Source: Celerinatantimonas diazotrophica | GTDB taxonomy: Bacteria > Pseudomonadota > Gammaproteobacteria > Enterobacterales > Celerinatantimonadaceae | Assembly (NCBI RefSeq): GCF_004339545.1 | Contig: NZ_SMGD01000012.1 | Location: forward strand, 186,001-250,000 | Reading direction: 5' to 3' | Length of the DNA: 64,000 bases | In this document: positions 17,803-26,500 of the stretch, in pieces | Layout of the letters: the number at the start of each line of letters is the position of its first letter | Numbering within the stretch: position 1 is the stretch's first letter | Made by a program: the position numbers and the translations under genes | The notes under the pieces: model-generated | What the model saw: only the letters and a program-made list of their open reading frames with translations | The model's database searches: none | Told to the model about the DNA's origin: nothing

Positions 17803-18636
17803 ATGGATATGGATGCCCTCAAAGGGTTTTTGGCGTTTGTGGAGACGGGCAGTTTTACTCGAGCCGCAAAACAAGTGCACCGAACTCAATCGGCATTTAG
17901 TGCCCAGATGCATAAATTAGAAAACGAATTGAATGTACAACTGTTTGAAAAACAGGGGCGCAATTTGGTGTTAAGTGAGGCCGGAATAGCGCTTCGCGGT
18001 TATGCACAGCAACTGACGGGATTACATCATCAGGCGCTCAAACAGGTCCGCCGCTACGAAAACAAACGACCGCTGCATTTGGGGTGTCCTGACGACTTTA
18101 ATCAGGTCATTTTGCCTCAGGTCGTTACACTTATTCGGCGCATGCAACCAACGTGTTCGATTCAGGTTTTTAGTCACCCAAGTACCACATTACGAACCTG
18201 GCTGGATGAGGGGAAACTGGATGCTGCCATTGTCACGCGCGCCAGTGGCTCAGAAGAGGGCTACTATCTTACCTATGATCAGGGGGTCTGGGTGAGTGCG
18301 CCTGAGTTTAATATGGATGAACATCCCTCACTGCCTTTGGTTCTGTTTCAAAGTGATTGTCACTATCAAGCTGCTGCTATCGATAGGCTCACTAAACAGG
18401 GGCGAGCGCATCAGTTGATGACGTGTTGTGACAGTGCTTCTGCGCTGTGCGCTATTGTCCGTCAAGGGCTTGGCATTAGCGCAATGGGGCGGCTGAGTGT
18501 CAGTGACGATTTAAAAATATTATCGCAGATGCCGGCACTTCCTTCGGTGGAAATTGCCTTGGTATTGGGAGCTCATTCTCATCCTTTGTTTGATGAGGCG
18601 CTGTTAAGTCAGCTGGCGAGCTGTGTGAAGCGCTAA
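17803..18636 (+). CDS. LysR family transcriptional regulator
   Basis: The product has 277 residues from ATG 17803 (MDMDALKGFLAFVETGSF); GTG 17794 would add three residues. The LysR helix-turn-helix reads FTRAAKQVHRTQSAFSAQMHKLE. An effector-binding domain follows (LHLGCPDDFNQVILPQVV, then VRQGLGISAMGRLSV). It resembles the NhaR/YofA-like LysR groups only in general. No divergent target lies next to it, since the MFS gene upstream is on the same strand behind a terminator. Its regulon is therefore unknown. Confidence 0.87.
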   Translation: MDMDALKGFLAFVETGSFTRAAKQVHRTQSAFSAQMHKLENELNVQLFEKQGRNLVLSEAGIALRGYAQQLTGLHHQALKQVRRYENKRPLHLGCPDDFNQVILPQVVTLIRRMQPTCSIQVFSHPSTTLRTWLDEGKLDAAIVTRASGSEEGYYLTYDQGVWVSAPEFNMDEHPSLPLVLFQSDCHYQAAAIDRLTKQGRAHQLMTCCDSASALCAIVRQGLGISAMGRLSVSDDLKILSQMPALPSVEIALVLGAHSHPLFDEALLSQLASCVKR

Positions 18637-18924
18637 GGTATAAGTCTTGCCCATCGCCACGCTATTTAAACAGATTCAGCACCCCCCTTGTTATGCGGTG
18701 ACCCTCCTTGCCAATGTCTCGCGGCAGCTGTTGACGTAGTTTGACCACTGAGGGGGGAAACAACACAAAAATGGCCATATTTTAGCCGGTGTCGGTCAGC
18801 CATTTGTTAAGCGATGACGCATGGCGTGAACTTCATTTCTGTGTGATTTGTCAATTTAAAATATCTTTTGGCACTTTAGGATGACTCAGTAGCTATTGTT
18901 GACGACGGTAAAAGGAGTTTACTA
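18637..18924. other. Intergenic region before trehalase
   Basis: This stretch has 288 bases without a convincing gene. The minus strand holds a 38-codon frame ending RITRGVLNLFK near 18660, with no Shine-Dalgarno site; it might be the decayed end of an older gene. The trehalase promoter must lie in the right half. Confidence 0.3.
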
Positions 18925-20595
18925 ATGGTTAAATTGAGTCATTCATCGAGAGTGTTTTGGCAGGGCTGGCGTAATGTTGTTAGCGTTGCAATATTGGCTT
19001 TGTTACTGGTTTGTCAAAGCTCTATTGCTCGCCAGAGTGTTCCTCAATCGCCCGATATTCTGTTTGGCCCGCTATTTGATGCGGTGCAAAGAGCACAGTT
19101 ATTTAGTGATCAGAAAACTTTTGCGGATGCCGTTGCTAAACGCTCACCGAAATTGATTGTTGCCGATTGGCAAAAGGAAAAATCGCAGCAAGGATTTGAT
19201 TTAAAAAAATTCGTATTGGCCAATTTTACCCTGCCAGCAACCCATTCAGCTTATGTTCCGCCAGCCAATCAGAGCTTGCGTGCCCATATCGATGGGTTAT
19301 GGAGTGAACTGACGCGGAGTGCGAAAAAGGCGGGAAAATATGACTCGTTGCTACCGATTCCGAAACCTTATGTTGTCCCGGGAGGACGTTTTCGCGAGGT
19401 CTATTATTGGGACAGCTATTTTACCATGCTGGGACTGGCTGAAAGTGGCCATTGGCCGTTGATTAAAGATATGTTGGATAACTTTGCTTGGGAGCTTGAT
19501 CAGTATGGTCTGATCCCAAATGGCAACCGCAGTTATTATTTAAGCCGCTCCCAGCCTCCCTTTTTTAGTTTAATGGTCTCGCTTTATGCCCAACATCAAG
19601 GCGATCAAGTCTATGTCCATTACTTGGGGCAATTACAAAAAGAGTATGACTACTGGATGGCGGGGAGTGCTCATTTAGCCAAAGGTAAGGCGATAAATCG
19701 AGTGGTGAGACTTGCCAATGGTACATTGTTGAATCGGTATTGGGATGCGCGTGATGTGCCGCGGCCAGAGTCTTGGTTAGCTGATATTAAAACGGCTTCG
19801 AATGTGCCAGCTAAAGACAAACCAGCACTATATCGACAGTTGCGCTCAGGAGCAGCCTCCGGATGGGATTATAGCTCCCGATGGTTTCGCGATTATCGGC
19901 ATCTCAGTACCATTGAGGTCACCCATATTATTCCTGTAGATCTGAACAGTTTGCTGTATCACCTTGAGCAGGTGTTGGCCAAAGGCTATCAGTTAAAAGG
20001 TGATCCGCAACTGGCTGCACACTATCGCCAGTTGGCAGCTGCGCGGGCGAAAGCGATAAACACTTATCTATATAATAAAACGCAAGGTTGGTATTGCGAT
20101 TATGACTGGACGACCGGGCATGTGCGCGAGCAATTGACAGCCGCGGCGTTATTCCCATTGTTTTTAAATATTGCGACCGACAAACAGGCCAATGCAACGG
20201 CCAAAGCCGTGTTATTGCAATTGGTGCACACTGGTGGTTTGGCCACTACAACTGTCGAAACAGGCCAGCAGTGGGATGCCCCTAATGGCTGGGCACCCCT
20301 GCAATGGGTCGCTGTAGTCGGGCTGAATAACTATCACCATCCAGCATTGGCTAAACGTATTGCCATGGGATTTTTGAAAAACGTCCAAGCAACGTATGAC
20401 AGTGAACATAAGCTGGTGGAAAAATATGTGGTTCAGGGACGCACCCTTGGCGGTGGTGGTGGCGGTGAATATCCGTTGCAGGATGGTTTTGGCTGGACTA
20501 ACGGTGTCACGATTATGTTGCTCGACAAATATTGTCCGGCGCATAAAGTCTGTCAAAGTGTCCATGATTTGCCTCCGGTTGCCGCGGGTGACTAA
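18925..20595 (+). CDS. treA: Periplasmic alpha,alpha-trehalase (GH37)
   Basis: The 556-residue glycoside hydrolase family 37 enzyme splits trehalose into two glucose molecules. Both trehalase signatures are present: PGGRFREVYYWDSYF and QWDAPNGWAPLQW. The catalytic acid Asp lies in SGWDYSSRW and the base Glu in HKLVEKYVV. The glycine-rich GGGGGGEYPLQDGFGWTNGV is also typical. An N-terminal signal segment (VVSVAILALLLVCQSSIA) sends it to the periplasm, so this is the TreA type, not cytoplasmic TreF. AAGGAG lies 8 bases before the ATG. It stands alone, with no trehalose phosphotransferase or synthesis genes nearby. Confidence 0.93.
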   Translation: MVKLSHSSRVFWQGWRNVVSVAILALLLVCQSSIARQSVPQSPDILFGPLFDAVQRAQLFSDQKTFADAVAKRSPKLIVADWQKEKSQQGFDLKKFVLANFTLPATHSAYVPPANQSLRAHIDGLWSELTRSAKKAGKYDSLLPIPKPYVVPGGRFREVYYWDSYFTMLGLAESGHWPLIKDMLDNFAWELDQYGLIPNGNRSYYLSRSQPPFFSLMVSLYAQHQGDQVYVHYLGQLQKEYDYWMAGSAHLAKGKAINRVVRLANGTLLNRYWDARDVPRPESWLADIKTASNVPAKDKPALYRQLRSGAASGWDYSSRWFRDYRHLSTIEVTHIIPVDLNSLLYHLEQVLAKGYQLKGDPQLAAHYRQLAAARAKAINTYLYNKTQGWYCDYDWTTGHVREQLTAAALFPLFLNIATDKQANATAKAVLLQLVHTGGLATTTVETGQQWDAPNGWAPLQWVAVVGLNNYHHPALAKRIAMGFLKNVQATYDSEHKLVEKYVVQGRTLGGGGGGEYPLQDGFGWTNGVTIMLLDKYCPAHKVCQSVHDLPPVAAGD

Positions 20596-20713
20596 AGATG
20601 GTTTCCCGTTGAGTGAGATCTCTCTGGTTAGCGATGGTTAATGCGCTTGATTTTAGGGTATATTAATCAACAGTCCTTAGGCGTTAACTGGCTAATTTTA
20701 GAGAGATTTGTAG

Positions 20714-21523
20714 ATGGGGTTAACAATTTATCAGGTGGACGCTTTTACCACAGAGCCTTTTACCGGCAATCCTGCCGGGGTTTGTATCACGCCCTCGGCT
20801 TTAGATGCGGTTTTGATGCAGAGAATTGCTCAAGAAATGGCGGTTTCTGAAACGGCCTTTTTAGCTCTTGATACGATGCGTTTGCGCTGGTTTACCCCCC
20901 AAACTGAAGTTGAATTATGCGGCCATGCAACCTTGGCTACCGCTTATGTTCTTAAACAGCAAGGCCTGTTAAGTGAGGGGGATGAAGTTGTTTTTCACAC
21001 TCTATCGGGCGAGCTGATTGCCTGTGCTAATCATGCTGCAATTGAGTTGATTTTGCCTGCGCCACAGCTGGTTAAAACGCAACTTAGCAGTGAGTTACTC
21101 AGTGCTGTTGGCATTGAGACTTCTCAGTTGATTGACTCGTGCCAGTTTGGCAGTAAGGCGCTGATTGTGGTCGATGAGCAAGCAACGTTACTGGCCTTAT
21201 CACCTGATTTTAGCCGTTTGAAGCAACTCCCTGGACGTGGTGTGGTGGTAACGGCGCAAGCCAAGATGCCGCGTACTGATTTTGTTTCTCGCTATTTTGC
21301 CCCGTGGATCGGTGTTGATGAAGACCCTGTAACCGGATCGGCACACTGTGCGTTGGCGGTGTACTGGTTTGAACAGTTTGCTAAAGAAGAACTGCTTGGT
21401 TATCAGGCGTCTTCTCGTGGCGGATATATTCGCGTTAGCCGAGCGTCAAACAACGCCATTAAGCTATTTGGTCAGGCGGTGATTGTTTTGAAAGGGGATC
21501 TTTGTTTGCCTTATGATGAATAA
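20714..21523 (+). CDS. PhzF family isomerase
   Basis: This 269-residue protein has the PhzF/YddE fold of two diaminopimelate-epimerase-like halves. Family motifs are YQVDAFTTEPFTGNPAGVC at the N-terminus, the catalytic Glu in QEMAVSETAFL and the second active-site region GVDEDPVTGSAHCAL. PhzF of phenazine producers isomerises a dihydro-hydroxyanthranilate, but most genomic members are of unknown function, and no phenazine genes are present here. Its 3' end overlaps the next gene's start by 11 bases. Confidence 0.87.
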   Translation: MGLTIYQVDAFTTEPFTGNPAGVCITPSALDAVLMQRIAQEMAVSETAFLALDTMRLRWFTPQTEVELCGHATLATAYVLKQQGLLSEGDEVVFHTLSGELIACANHAAIELILPAPQLVKTQLSSELLSAVGIETSQLIDSCQFGSKALIVVDEQATLLALSPDFSRLKQLPGRGVVVTAQAKMPRTDFVSRYFAPWIGVDEDPVTGSAHCALAVYWFEQFAKEELLGYQASSRGGYIRVSRASNNAIKLFGQAVIVLKGDLCLPYDE

Positions 21524-22427
21524 CCAAGCATGGCGAGCAATCTGGCCTTATTTGAGCTGCCCTTATGAGCTATTTTTGCATGTTTTTTATAATAAATTGA
21601 CGCTGAAGTGGCGGTTATGGGGGAGCACCATTGTTGGGTTTTTCCTCTGTGCCGGGGCTCAGGGTGCGCAATATAGTGGCACATTAGGCAAGTTACCGAT
21701 TACGTTTCAGCTTGATGAGGGGGCTGCGCTATATTTTTACGATCGATACCGAACCCCAATTGACTTAGATAGTGCTCCTTCTGTAGGTCAAAATGCCTTA
21801 CTGTTTATTGAGACAAACGCCGAAGGCAAACCGGTCGGGGAATTTCATCTACAAGTTAACGGCCAGCGGTTGGTGGGCTATTGGTGCAATGTGAAAACGC
21901 ACCAGCACTTGAGTGTGCATCTTAAGCCAAGCACCGATCCGCGAGGGGTCATCCAGTCTTCCTCATTTAAAAACCGTTATATTCGAGTGAAGTGTCTGCA
22001 AGGCGGTGCTCAAATGATGATGATCGATAAATCTAGCGATCAGCTGAGTCAGCAACTCATGGTGGAAAGTAGTGCTTGCCAGTCTATGTATAACGTTGTT
22101 GTTGGCGATTACAATTTTGATGGTTTCGCTGATTTTTCAACATCTGGCCAGTACTTCGCCGGCCCGAATACGACTCGCAATTACTATCTTTATCAGCCTC
22201 AAAAAAAACAGTATCGATTTAATCAAGCGCTCTCAATGTTAGTGACGTTAAGCTTTAACCAACAAAGTAAAATTGTAACGTCAACAAACCAGTGTTGTGC
22301 GGGGCGTTCAATAAGTGTTGATCACTATCGCTGGCAGGCAAATGAGCTAAAGCAGGTTGATGGTGTTTGTTATAAACGCAATGATGACGGCGAACTAGTC
22401 GCCAAAGCGCGCAAAGCCTGTTATTAA
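21513..22427 (+). CDS. Secreted protein of unknown function (XAC2610-like)
   Basis: The frame gives 304 residues from ATG 21513, which overlaps the PhzF gene; no strong Shine-Dalgarno is seen and a later start is possible. A hydrophobic segment (STIVGFFLCAGAQGAQ) could be a signal peptide, with the mature part beginning QYSGTLGKLPITF. Near the C-terminal half, VVVGDYNFDGFADFS resembles the Asp-rich calcium-type loop found in XAC2610-related proteins. Several Cys (SACQSMY, NQCCAG, GVCYK) could form disulfides in the periplasm. The function is unknown. Confidence 0.65.
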   Translation: MMNNQAWRAIWPYLSCPYELFLHVFYNKLTLKWRLWGSTIVGFFLCAGAQGAQYSGTLGKLPITFQLDEGAALYFYDRYRTPIDLDSAPSVGQNALLFIETNAEGKPVGEFHLQVNGQRLVGYWCNVKTHQHLSVHLKPSTDPRGVIQSSSFKNRYIRVKCLQGGAQMMMIDKSSDQLSQQLMVESSACQSMYNVVVGDYNFDGFADFSTSGQYFAGPNTTRNYYLYQPQKKQYRFNQALSMLVTLSFNQQSKIVTSTNQCCAGRSISVDHYRWQANELKQVDGVCYKRNDDGELVAKARKACY

Positions 22428-22464
22428 TAGGTGCTTTAATATCTCTTTGATTTAGGAGTAAAAG

Positions 22465-22815
22465 ATGGAGATGTCAACGGTTCAGGTTATTTTTCATATA
22501 GACGAAACTAATAAGTGGCCAATGGTTCTGGCAAATGTGAAGAATCTGCTTAAGGTGGTTGATCCGCAGCACTCTCACATTGTGGTATTAGCGAATAGTC
22601 AAGCGGTGTTGGCTTATACCGCCGACTCGGCAGAACATCAACCGGTGATGGCTTCGCTGGCCGCCGATGGGGTCTGCTTTGAAGCCTGTCAGAATTCTTT
22701 AACGGGTCTTAAGATTGAGCGAGATTCTTTAAGTGAGTTTGTGCAGGTTGTCGGTGTGGGAGTGTTAGAAATCATAGAAAAACAATCTGCTGGATATGCC
22801 TATATCCGCCCTTAA
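22465..22815 (+). CDS. DsrE family protein
   Basis: This 116-residue cytoplasmic protein has the DsrE/DsrF-like fold pattern (VQVIFHIDETNKWPMVLANVKNLL, then GVCFEACQNSLTGL). The conserved Cys pair region FEACQNSL corresponds to the sulfur-carrier cysteine of the family. Many short DsrE proteins of this size are of unknown role and not tied to sulfur oxidation; no dsr genes are nearby. AGGAG lies 7 bases before the ATG. Confidence 0.75.
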   Translation: MEMSTVQVIFHIDETNKWPMVLANVKNLLKVVDPQHSHIVVLANSQAVLAYTADSAEHQPVMASLAADGVCFEACQNSLTGLKIERDSLSEFVQVVGVGVLEIIEKQSAGYAYIRP

Positions 22816-22894
22816 TGCATCAGCCTCCACGCAGCTTTGCCCTTTCTCATACCATGGTTACTTGTCGGTGAGCAATTGCTGCGTTTTTTAAATT

Positions 22895-22927
22895 TTAAGA
22901 AACTTTTATAACTTAAGAGTTTCTTAA
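22895..22927. promoter_or_regulatory. Inverted repeat in the hemolysin-operon leader
   Basis: TTAAGAAACT and AGTTTCTTAA form a perfect 10-bp inverted repeat with a 13-base spacer. Its right arm overlaps the PmrA/QseB-type box at 22912-22928, so it may be an accident of that box or an extended operator. Confidence 0.45.
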
Positions 22928-22928
22928 G
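22912..22928 (+). promoter_or_regulatory. PmrA/QseB-type response-regulator box
   Basis: The sequence is CTTAAG, five bases (AGTTT), then CTTAAG. This is the direct-repeat arrangement known for PmrA and QseB (CTTAAT-N5-CTTAAG type). It lies 52 bases before the start of the thermostable-hemolysin gene. The distal genes of that operon encode a response regulator of just this subfamily, so it is the likely autoregulatory site. Confidence 0.65.
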
Positions 22929-22939
22929 GTTACTTTTCT

Positions 22940-22968
22940 ACTCTTTTATGCATCGCTAGTAAAAGAGT
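22940..22968 (+). other. Leader hairpin before the hemolysin gene
   Basis: ACTCTTTTA pairs with TAAAAGAGT (9 bp, perfect) across 11 bases. It ends 11 bases before the ATG at 22980, so its right arm lies close to the ribosome-binding region. It could affect translation initiation. Confidence 0.4.
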
Positions 22969-22979
22969 GGAGTCCCAAG

Positions 22980-23567
22980 ATGCACAGACTTCAATGGGTT
23001 GATGTCTCCCATCCTCAGTGCAATACCGTTCGTAAGTATGTTTATCGACGTTACAAAAGAGCGTTCAATGCTCAACTGGATGAATTCATGCCAGTATTCC
23101 TGACGTTATTTGAAGGAGAGAAAATTGTATCTGTTTGTGGCATTCGCGCGGCAAACACGAGCCCATTGTTTTTAGAGCAATATCTGGATCAGAGTGCTGA
23201 AACTCTGGTTAGTAACGCACTTGGGACTGAAGTTAAACGCTCTGAACTGATTGAATTTGGTCAACTCGCCTCTTTCTCGATGGGGTTTTCCAGAGAGCAT
23301 TTTCATTTAATGGCACAGAAGCTTATTAATCAGGGATTTCGTTACTGTATTTTTACGGCGACTCAACCGTTGATGGCATTGATGAAACGCATGGGACTCA
23401 GCCTAAATATTGTGCACAACGCGGATGATTCTCGAGTCACTAATGTCTCCCGTTGGGGAAGTTACTATCAACACCGTCCCCAGATCGTTGTCGGGTGCCT
23501 ACAAGAGGGGCTTCAGATTTTATCGCCACAACCAGCTCAATCACTTTTAGGAGTGTTGTATGAGTAG
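22980..23567 (+). CDS. Thermostable hemolysin family protein (GNAT-like fold)
   Basis: The 195-residue protein matches the family named after the Vibrio delta-VPH thermostable hemolysin: VRKYVYRRYKRAFNAQLDEFMPVFLTL at the N-terminus (core part YRRYKRAFNAQLDEF), then RSELIEFGQLAS and FRYCIFTATQPL. The fold of this family is related to GNAT acyltransferases and N-acyl-homoserine-lactone synthases, so a membrane toxin role is doubtful despite the name. No signal peptide is present. The gene leads an operon with an acyl-AMP ligase/diiron fusion, which suggests an acyl-transfer step in making a small molecule. Its end overlaps the next gene by 8 bases. Confidence 0.85.
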   Translation: MHRLQWVDVSHPQCNTVRKYVYRRYKRAFNAQLDEFMPVFLTLFEGEKIVSVCGIRAANTSPLFLEQYLDQSAETLVSNALGTEVKRSELIEFGQLASFSMGFSREHFHLMAQKLINQGFRYCIFTATQPLMALMKRMGLSLNIVHNADDSRVTNVSRWGSYYQHRPQIVVGCLQEGLQILSPQPAQSLLGVLYE

Positions 23568-25686
23568 TCGTATTATTCAATCCATTTGTCATTGGGCTGA
23601 GAGCCAACCCGATGCCATTGCTCTGATCGGGACAACGGCGCAAGGTGAGTTGTCCGAGCTTAGCTATCGTGATCTTTGGGCGAAGATTCAAACTCGCCAG
23701 CACGAATTGGAAAATCTCCAACCATACTGTCTAGCAATGCGTGGCGAGAATTGTTTGCAATGGGTGATCAATGATTTGGCGGCTCTGGCTGGCGAAATTC
23801 CATTGTTGCCTGTTCCTACCTTTTTTACCCCAGAACAGGCGATGCATAGCGTTCAGCAAAGCGGTGTCGACCACTTGATCGGTGACTGGGATTTTTTAAC
23901 CACGCCGCCAGAGCTTGAGGAGGCATTTGAGCCTTTATTAGCCAAGACTGCCAAAGTCACTTTTACCTCTGGCTCAACAGGAACCCCAAAAGGGGTTTGC
24001 TTAAGCTCAGAACAGCTCGATGCGGTCAGTTTGCAACTCTCAGAGGTGATTGCACAGAATGTGGCGGTTGAACGCCATTTGGTCATGCTTCCCCTGTCGA
24101 CTTTGCTCGAAAATATTACCGGGGTATATGTGCCGCTATTGCTGGGGAAAACCAGTGTGGTTCTCGCCGGCCCAGATGTTGGACTTGAGGGCTCAAGTCA
24201 CTTTGATCCAGCACGTTTTGTTCAAGCGCTGAGCCGTTTTCAGCCGAATTCATTGGTCCTTACCCCTGCACTGCTCGAAGCTCTGGTCAATGTCGTTGAA
24301 TATCACAGCGAGTTAAGTCAGAGCCTTAAATTTATCGCCGTCGGTGGGGCATCCGTGCCAAAACGACTTTTAGAGCGGGCGCAAGCACTGGGGTTACCTG
24401 TTTACGAAGGCTATGGCTTGTCAGAATGTGCCTCGGTGGTTGCTGTTAATACCCCGGCGAGTCACCGTTTTGGCAGTTGCGGAAAAGTGCTGGGTCACCA
24501 ACAGATCAAAATTGGCGAGCGCGGCGAAGTATTGGTTCGTGGCAATATGGCGCTCGGTTACATTGGCCAACCTTTTTCTCAGCAGTGGTTTGCCACTGGC
24601 GATATAGGCTCTATTGATGAGCAGGGCTTTTTAACGATTCATGGTCGGCTGAAAAATCTTATTATCACCAGTTATGGGCGCAATATTTCACCTGAGTGGA
24701 TTGAAACGCTGGCTCGCGATTATTCAGCGCTTAAACAATTCGTTGTCATGGGGGATGGTGAAGATTATTTAAGTGCTTTTGTAATCCATCCCGATAAAGA
24801 TGCTGTCATAGAAGCATTACATGAGCTTAACCAACAGCTTCCCGATTATGCGCAAATTGCGCAGTTAATCTGGTGTGAGAATCAACCCAGCTCAATGTTA
24901 TTCACGTTTAATGCCAGACCCATCCGTTCGGCCATCGAGCAGTTCAGTCAGAGTTGCCCACATTTTTTACTTGATACTCATCATCATCCAATTTCGGGGA
25001 AAACTATGAATCAGTTTTTTAATGAGCTTAAGCAGCAAACTGAAGCTGCCCGCGGGCAGCTGCTACAGTCTAAAATTTTCGCAGCGTGTCAAGAAGGGCA
25101 GATTGATCGCCAGAGTTATCGCGCATTTTTAACCCAAGCCTATCATCATGTAAAACATACAGTGCCTCTATTGATGGCGTGTGGTGGCCGTTTAGATGAG
25201 CGTTATGAGGGGCTACGGGTCGCTTTGGGACATTACATTGAAGAAGAAAGTGGCCACCAAGAATGGATTTTAAATGATATCGAAGCGCTTGGTTTTGACT
25301 CGCAACTGGTACGTGAAGGGACTGGTGAAGGCGCGGTTGACTGGCCTATTGAGCTGATGGTTTCTTACCTTTATCACCAAATTGACCGAGGCAATCCGTT
25401 GGCGTTATTTGGCATGGTCTGGATGCTTGAAGGTACCAGTGTTTCGGTCGGTGGTCCTATGGCCAGAATGGTTCAACAAACTCTTGAATTACCCGACAGT
25501 GCGATGACTTATCTGCTCTCGCACAGTGAACTGGATACTCAACATATTCAATTCTTTGAACAACTGATGGGCCAAATTGAGTCACCGCAAGACCAGCAGG
25601 TGATTATTGATAGTGCGCGACACGTATTTCGTTTATATACCGCGATGCTTGAGAACTTGCCATTGCCTGTGATGCATGTGGCATAA
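23560..25686 (+). CDS. Acyl-AMP ligase fused to heme-oxygenase-like diiron (HDO) domain
   Basis: The 708-residue protein has two parts. Residues 1 to about 470 are an ANL-superfamily AMP-binding enzyme: P-loop VTFTSGSTGTPKGVC, YEGYGLSECASVV, and ATGDIGSIDEQGFLTIHGRLKN. Residues from about 485 to 708 are a TenA/heme-oxygenase-like helical domain with an EEESGHQEW motif and a late DTQHIQFF, in line with the Glu/His/Asp metal ligands of iron-containing HDO oxidases. The usual C-terminal catalytic-Lys segment of the ligase is shortened (GRNISPEWIE). A plausible chemistry is activation of a fatty or amino acid followed by oxidative change, but the product is unknown. AGGAG precedes the ATG, which overlaps the hemolysin gene. 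Confidence 0.85.
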   Translation: MSSRIIQSICHWAESQPDAIALIGTTAQGELSELSYRDLWAKIQTRQHELENLQPYCLAMRGENCLQWVINDLAALAGEIPLLPVPTFFTPEQAMHSVQQSGVDHLIGDWDFLTTPPELEEAFEPLLAKTAKVTFTSGSTGTPKGVCLSSEQLDAVSLQLSEVIAQNVAVERHLVMLPLSTLLENITGVYVPLLLGKTSVVLAGPDVGLEGSSHFDPARFVQALSRFQPNSLVLTPALLEALVNVVEYHSELSQSLKFIAVGGASVPKRLLERAQALGLPVYEGYGLSECASVVAVNTPASHRFGSCGKVLGHQQIKIGERGEVLVRGNMALGYIGQPFSQQWFATGDIGSIDEQGFLTIHGRLKNLIITSYGRNISPEWIETLARDYSALKQFVVMGDGEDYLSAFVIHPDKDAVIEALHELNQQLPDYAQIAQLIWCENQPSSMLFTFNARPIRSAIEQFSQSCPHFLLDTHHHPISGKTMNQFFNELKQQTEAARGQLLQSKIFAACQEGQIDRQSYRAFLTQAYHHVKHTVPLLMACGGRLDERYEGLRVALGHYIEEESGHQEWILNDIEALGFDSQLVREGTGEGAVDWPIELMVSYLYHQIDRGNPLALFGMVWMLEGTSVSVGGPMARMVQQTLELPDSAMTYLLSHSELDTQHIQFFEQLMGQIESPQDQQVIIDSARHVFRLYTAMLENLPLPVMHVA

Positions 25687-25696
25687 GGAGCGTGGA

Positions 25697-26500
25697 ATGG
25701 AAATTCGAGCAACAACCTGGCTGGTGACTGGGGCTAGCGGTGGTATTGGTTCGGCTATTGCCAAAGCGTTAAGTGAACGAGGCGCTTGTCTCATGTTGGT
25801 TGGGCGCGATCAGAATAAACTTGAGGCGCTCAAGGCACAGTTGCCCAACTGTGAGAGTCATCGTGTCTTCGCTGTCGATTTATTAGCCTCTGGTGGGATT
25901 GATAAATTGCTGCAAGCGTTGGATGGACAACCCATCGACGGATTGGTTAATAATGCCGGTTGTAATCAGTTTGGTTGGTTTGCTAAACGCACTGAAAATT
26001 CCTTGGACGATGAGATTACCTTGAACTTGTTACGGCCGATAGAATTGTCTCATCGTTTGCTTAGTGAAAAAACGCAACCTCGTTGGATTGTGAATATCGG
26101 CTCGACTTTCGGGGCGATTGGTTACCCGGGCTATGCCAGTTATTGTGCCGCGAAAGCAGGATTGCAGCGTTTTTCTGAAGCGCTAGACCGAGAACTTAGT
26201 GCCCAAGGCGTCCGCGTGCTCTATTTGGCTCCGCGAGCGACGAAGACGCAATTGAACCCGACGATAGTGGAAGAGCTTAATCAAAAATTGGGCAATCAAA
26301 GTGATACACCAGAGCTTGTTGCTCAACAATTTATCGAGCTTGTGTTACGCGAACAACGCTCTCGATTTATTGGTTGGCCTGAGAAATTGTTTGCCCGACT
26401 AAACCAGCTTTTACCGGGGATTGTGGGGTCAGCGATTCGTCGCCAATATCCGGTGATTGCTGCCGCCCTTGATAAAAATGATGTGGAGCAACCGCAATGA
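25697..26500 (+). CDS. Short-chain dehydrogenase/reductase
   Basis: The product has 267 residues from ATG 25697, which has AAGGAG 6 bases upstream; the longer frame from 25676 would begin inside the ligase gene. The Rossmann glycine motif is VTGASGGIGSAIA, NNAG follows, and the active-site Ser and YxxxK are in NIGSTFGAIGYPGYASYCAAKAG. It uses NAD(P)H to reduce or oxidise a carbonyl/alcohol. Within the operon it probably acts on the ligase/diiron product, for instance reducing a keto or aldehyde intermediate. It overlaps the following TPR gene by 4 bases (ATGA). Confidence 0.87.
   Translation: MEIRATTWLVTGASGGIGSAIAKALSERGACLMLVGRDQNKLEALKAQLPNCESHRVFAVDLLASGGIDKLLQALDGQPIDGLVNNAGCNQFGWFAKRTENSLDDEITLNLLRPIELSHRLLSEKTQPRWIVNIGSTFGAIGYPGYASYCAAKAGLQRFSEALDRELSAQGVRVLYLAPRATKTQLNPTIVEELNQKLGNQSDTPELVAQQFIELVLREQRSRFIGWPEKLFARLNQLLPGIVGSAIRRQYPVIAAALDKNDVEQPQ

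Noticed and set aside
18640..18790. Short minus-strand frame ending RITRGVLNLFK
   Set aside because: Only 38 codons, no Shine-Dalgarno site and no family match; noted as a possible relic only.
22980..23567. Taking the thermostable hemolysin label as proof of a secreted pore-forming toxin
   Set aside because: There is no signal peptide and the family is GNAT-like; an enzymatic role fits the operon better.
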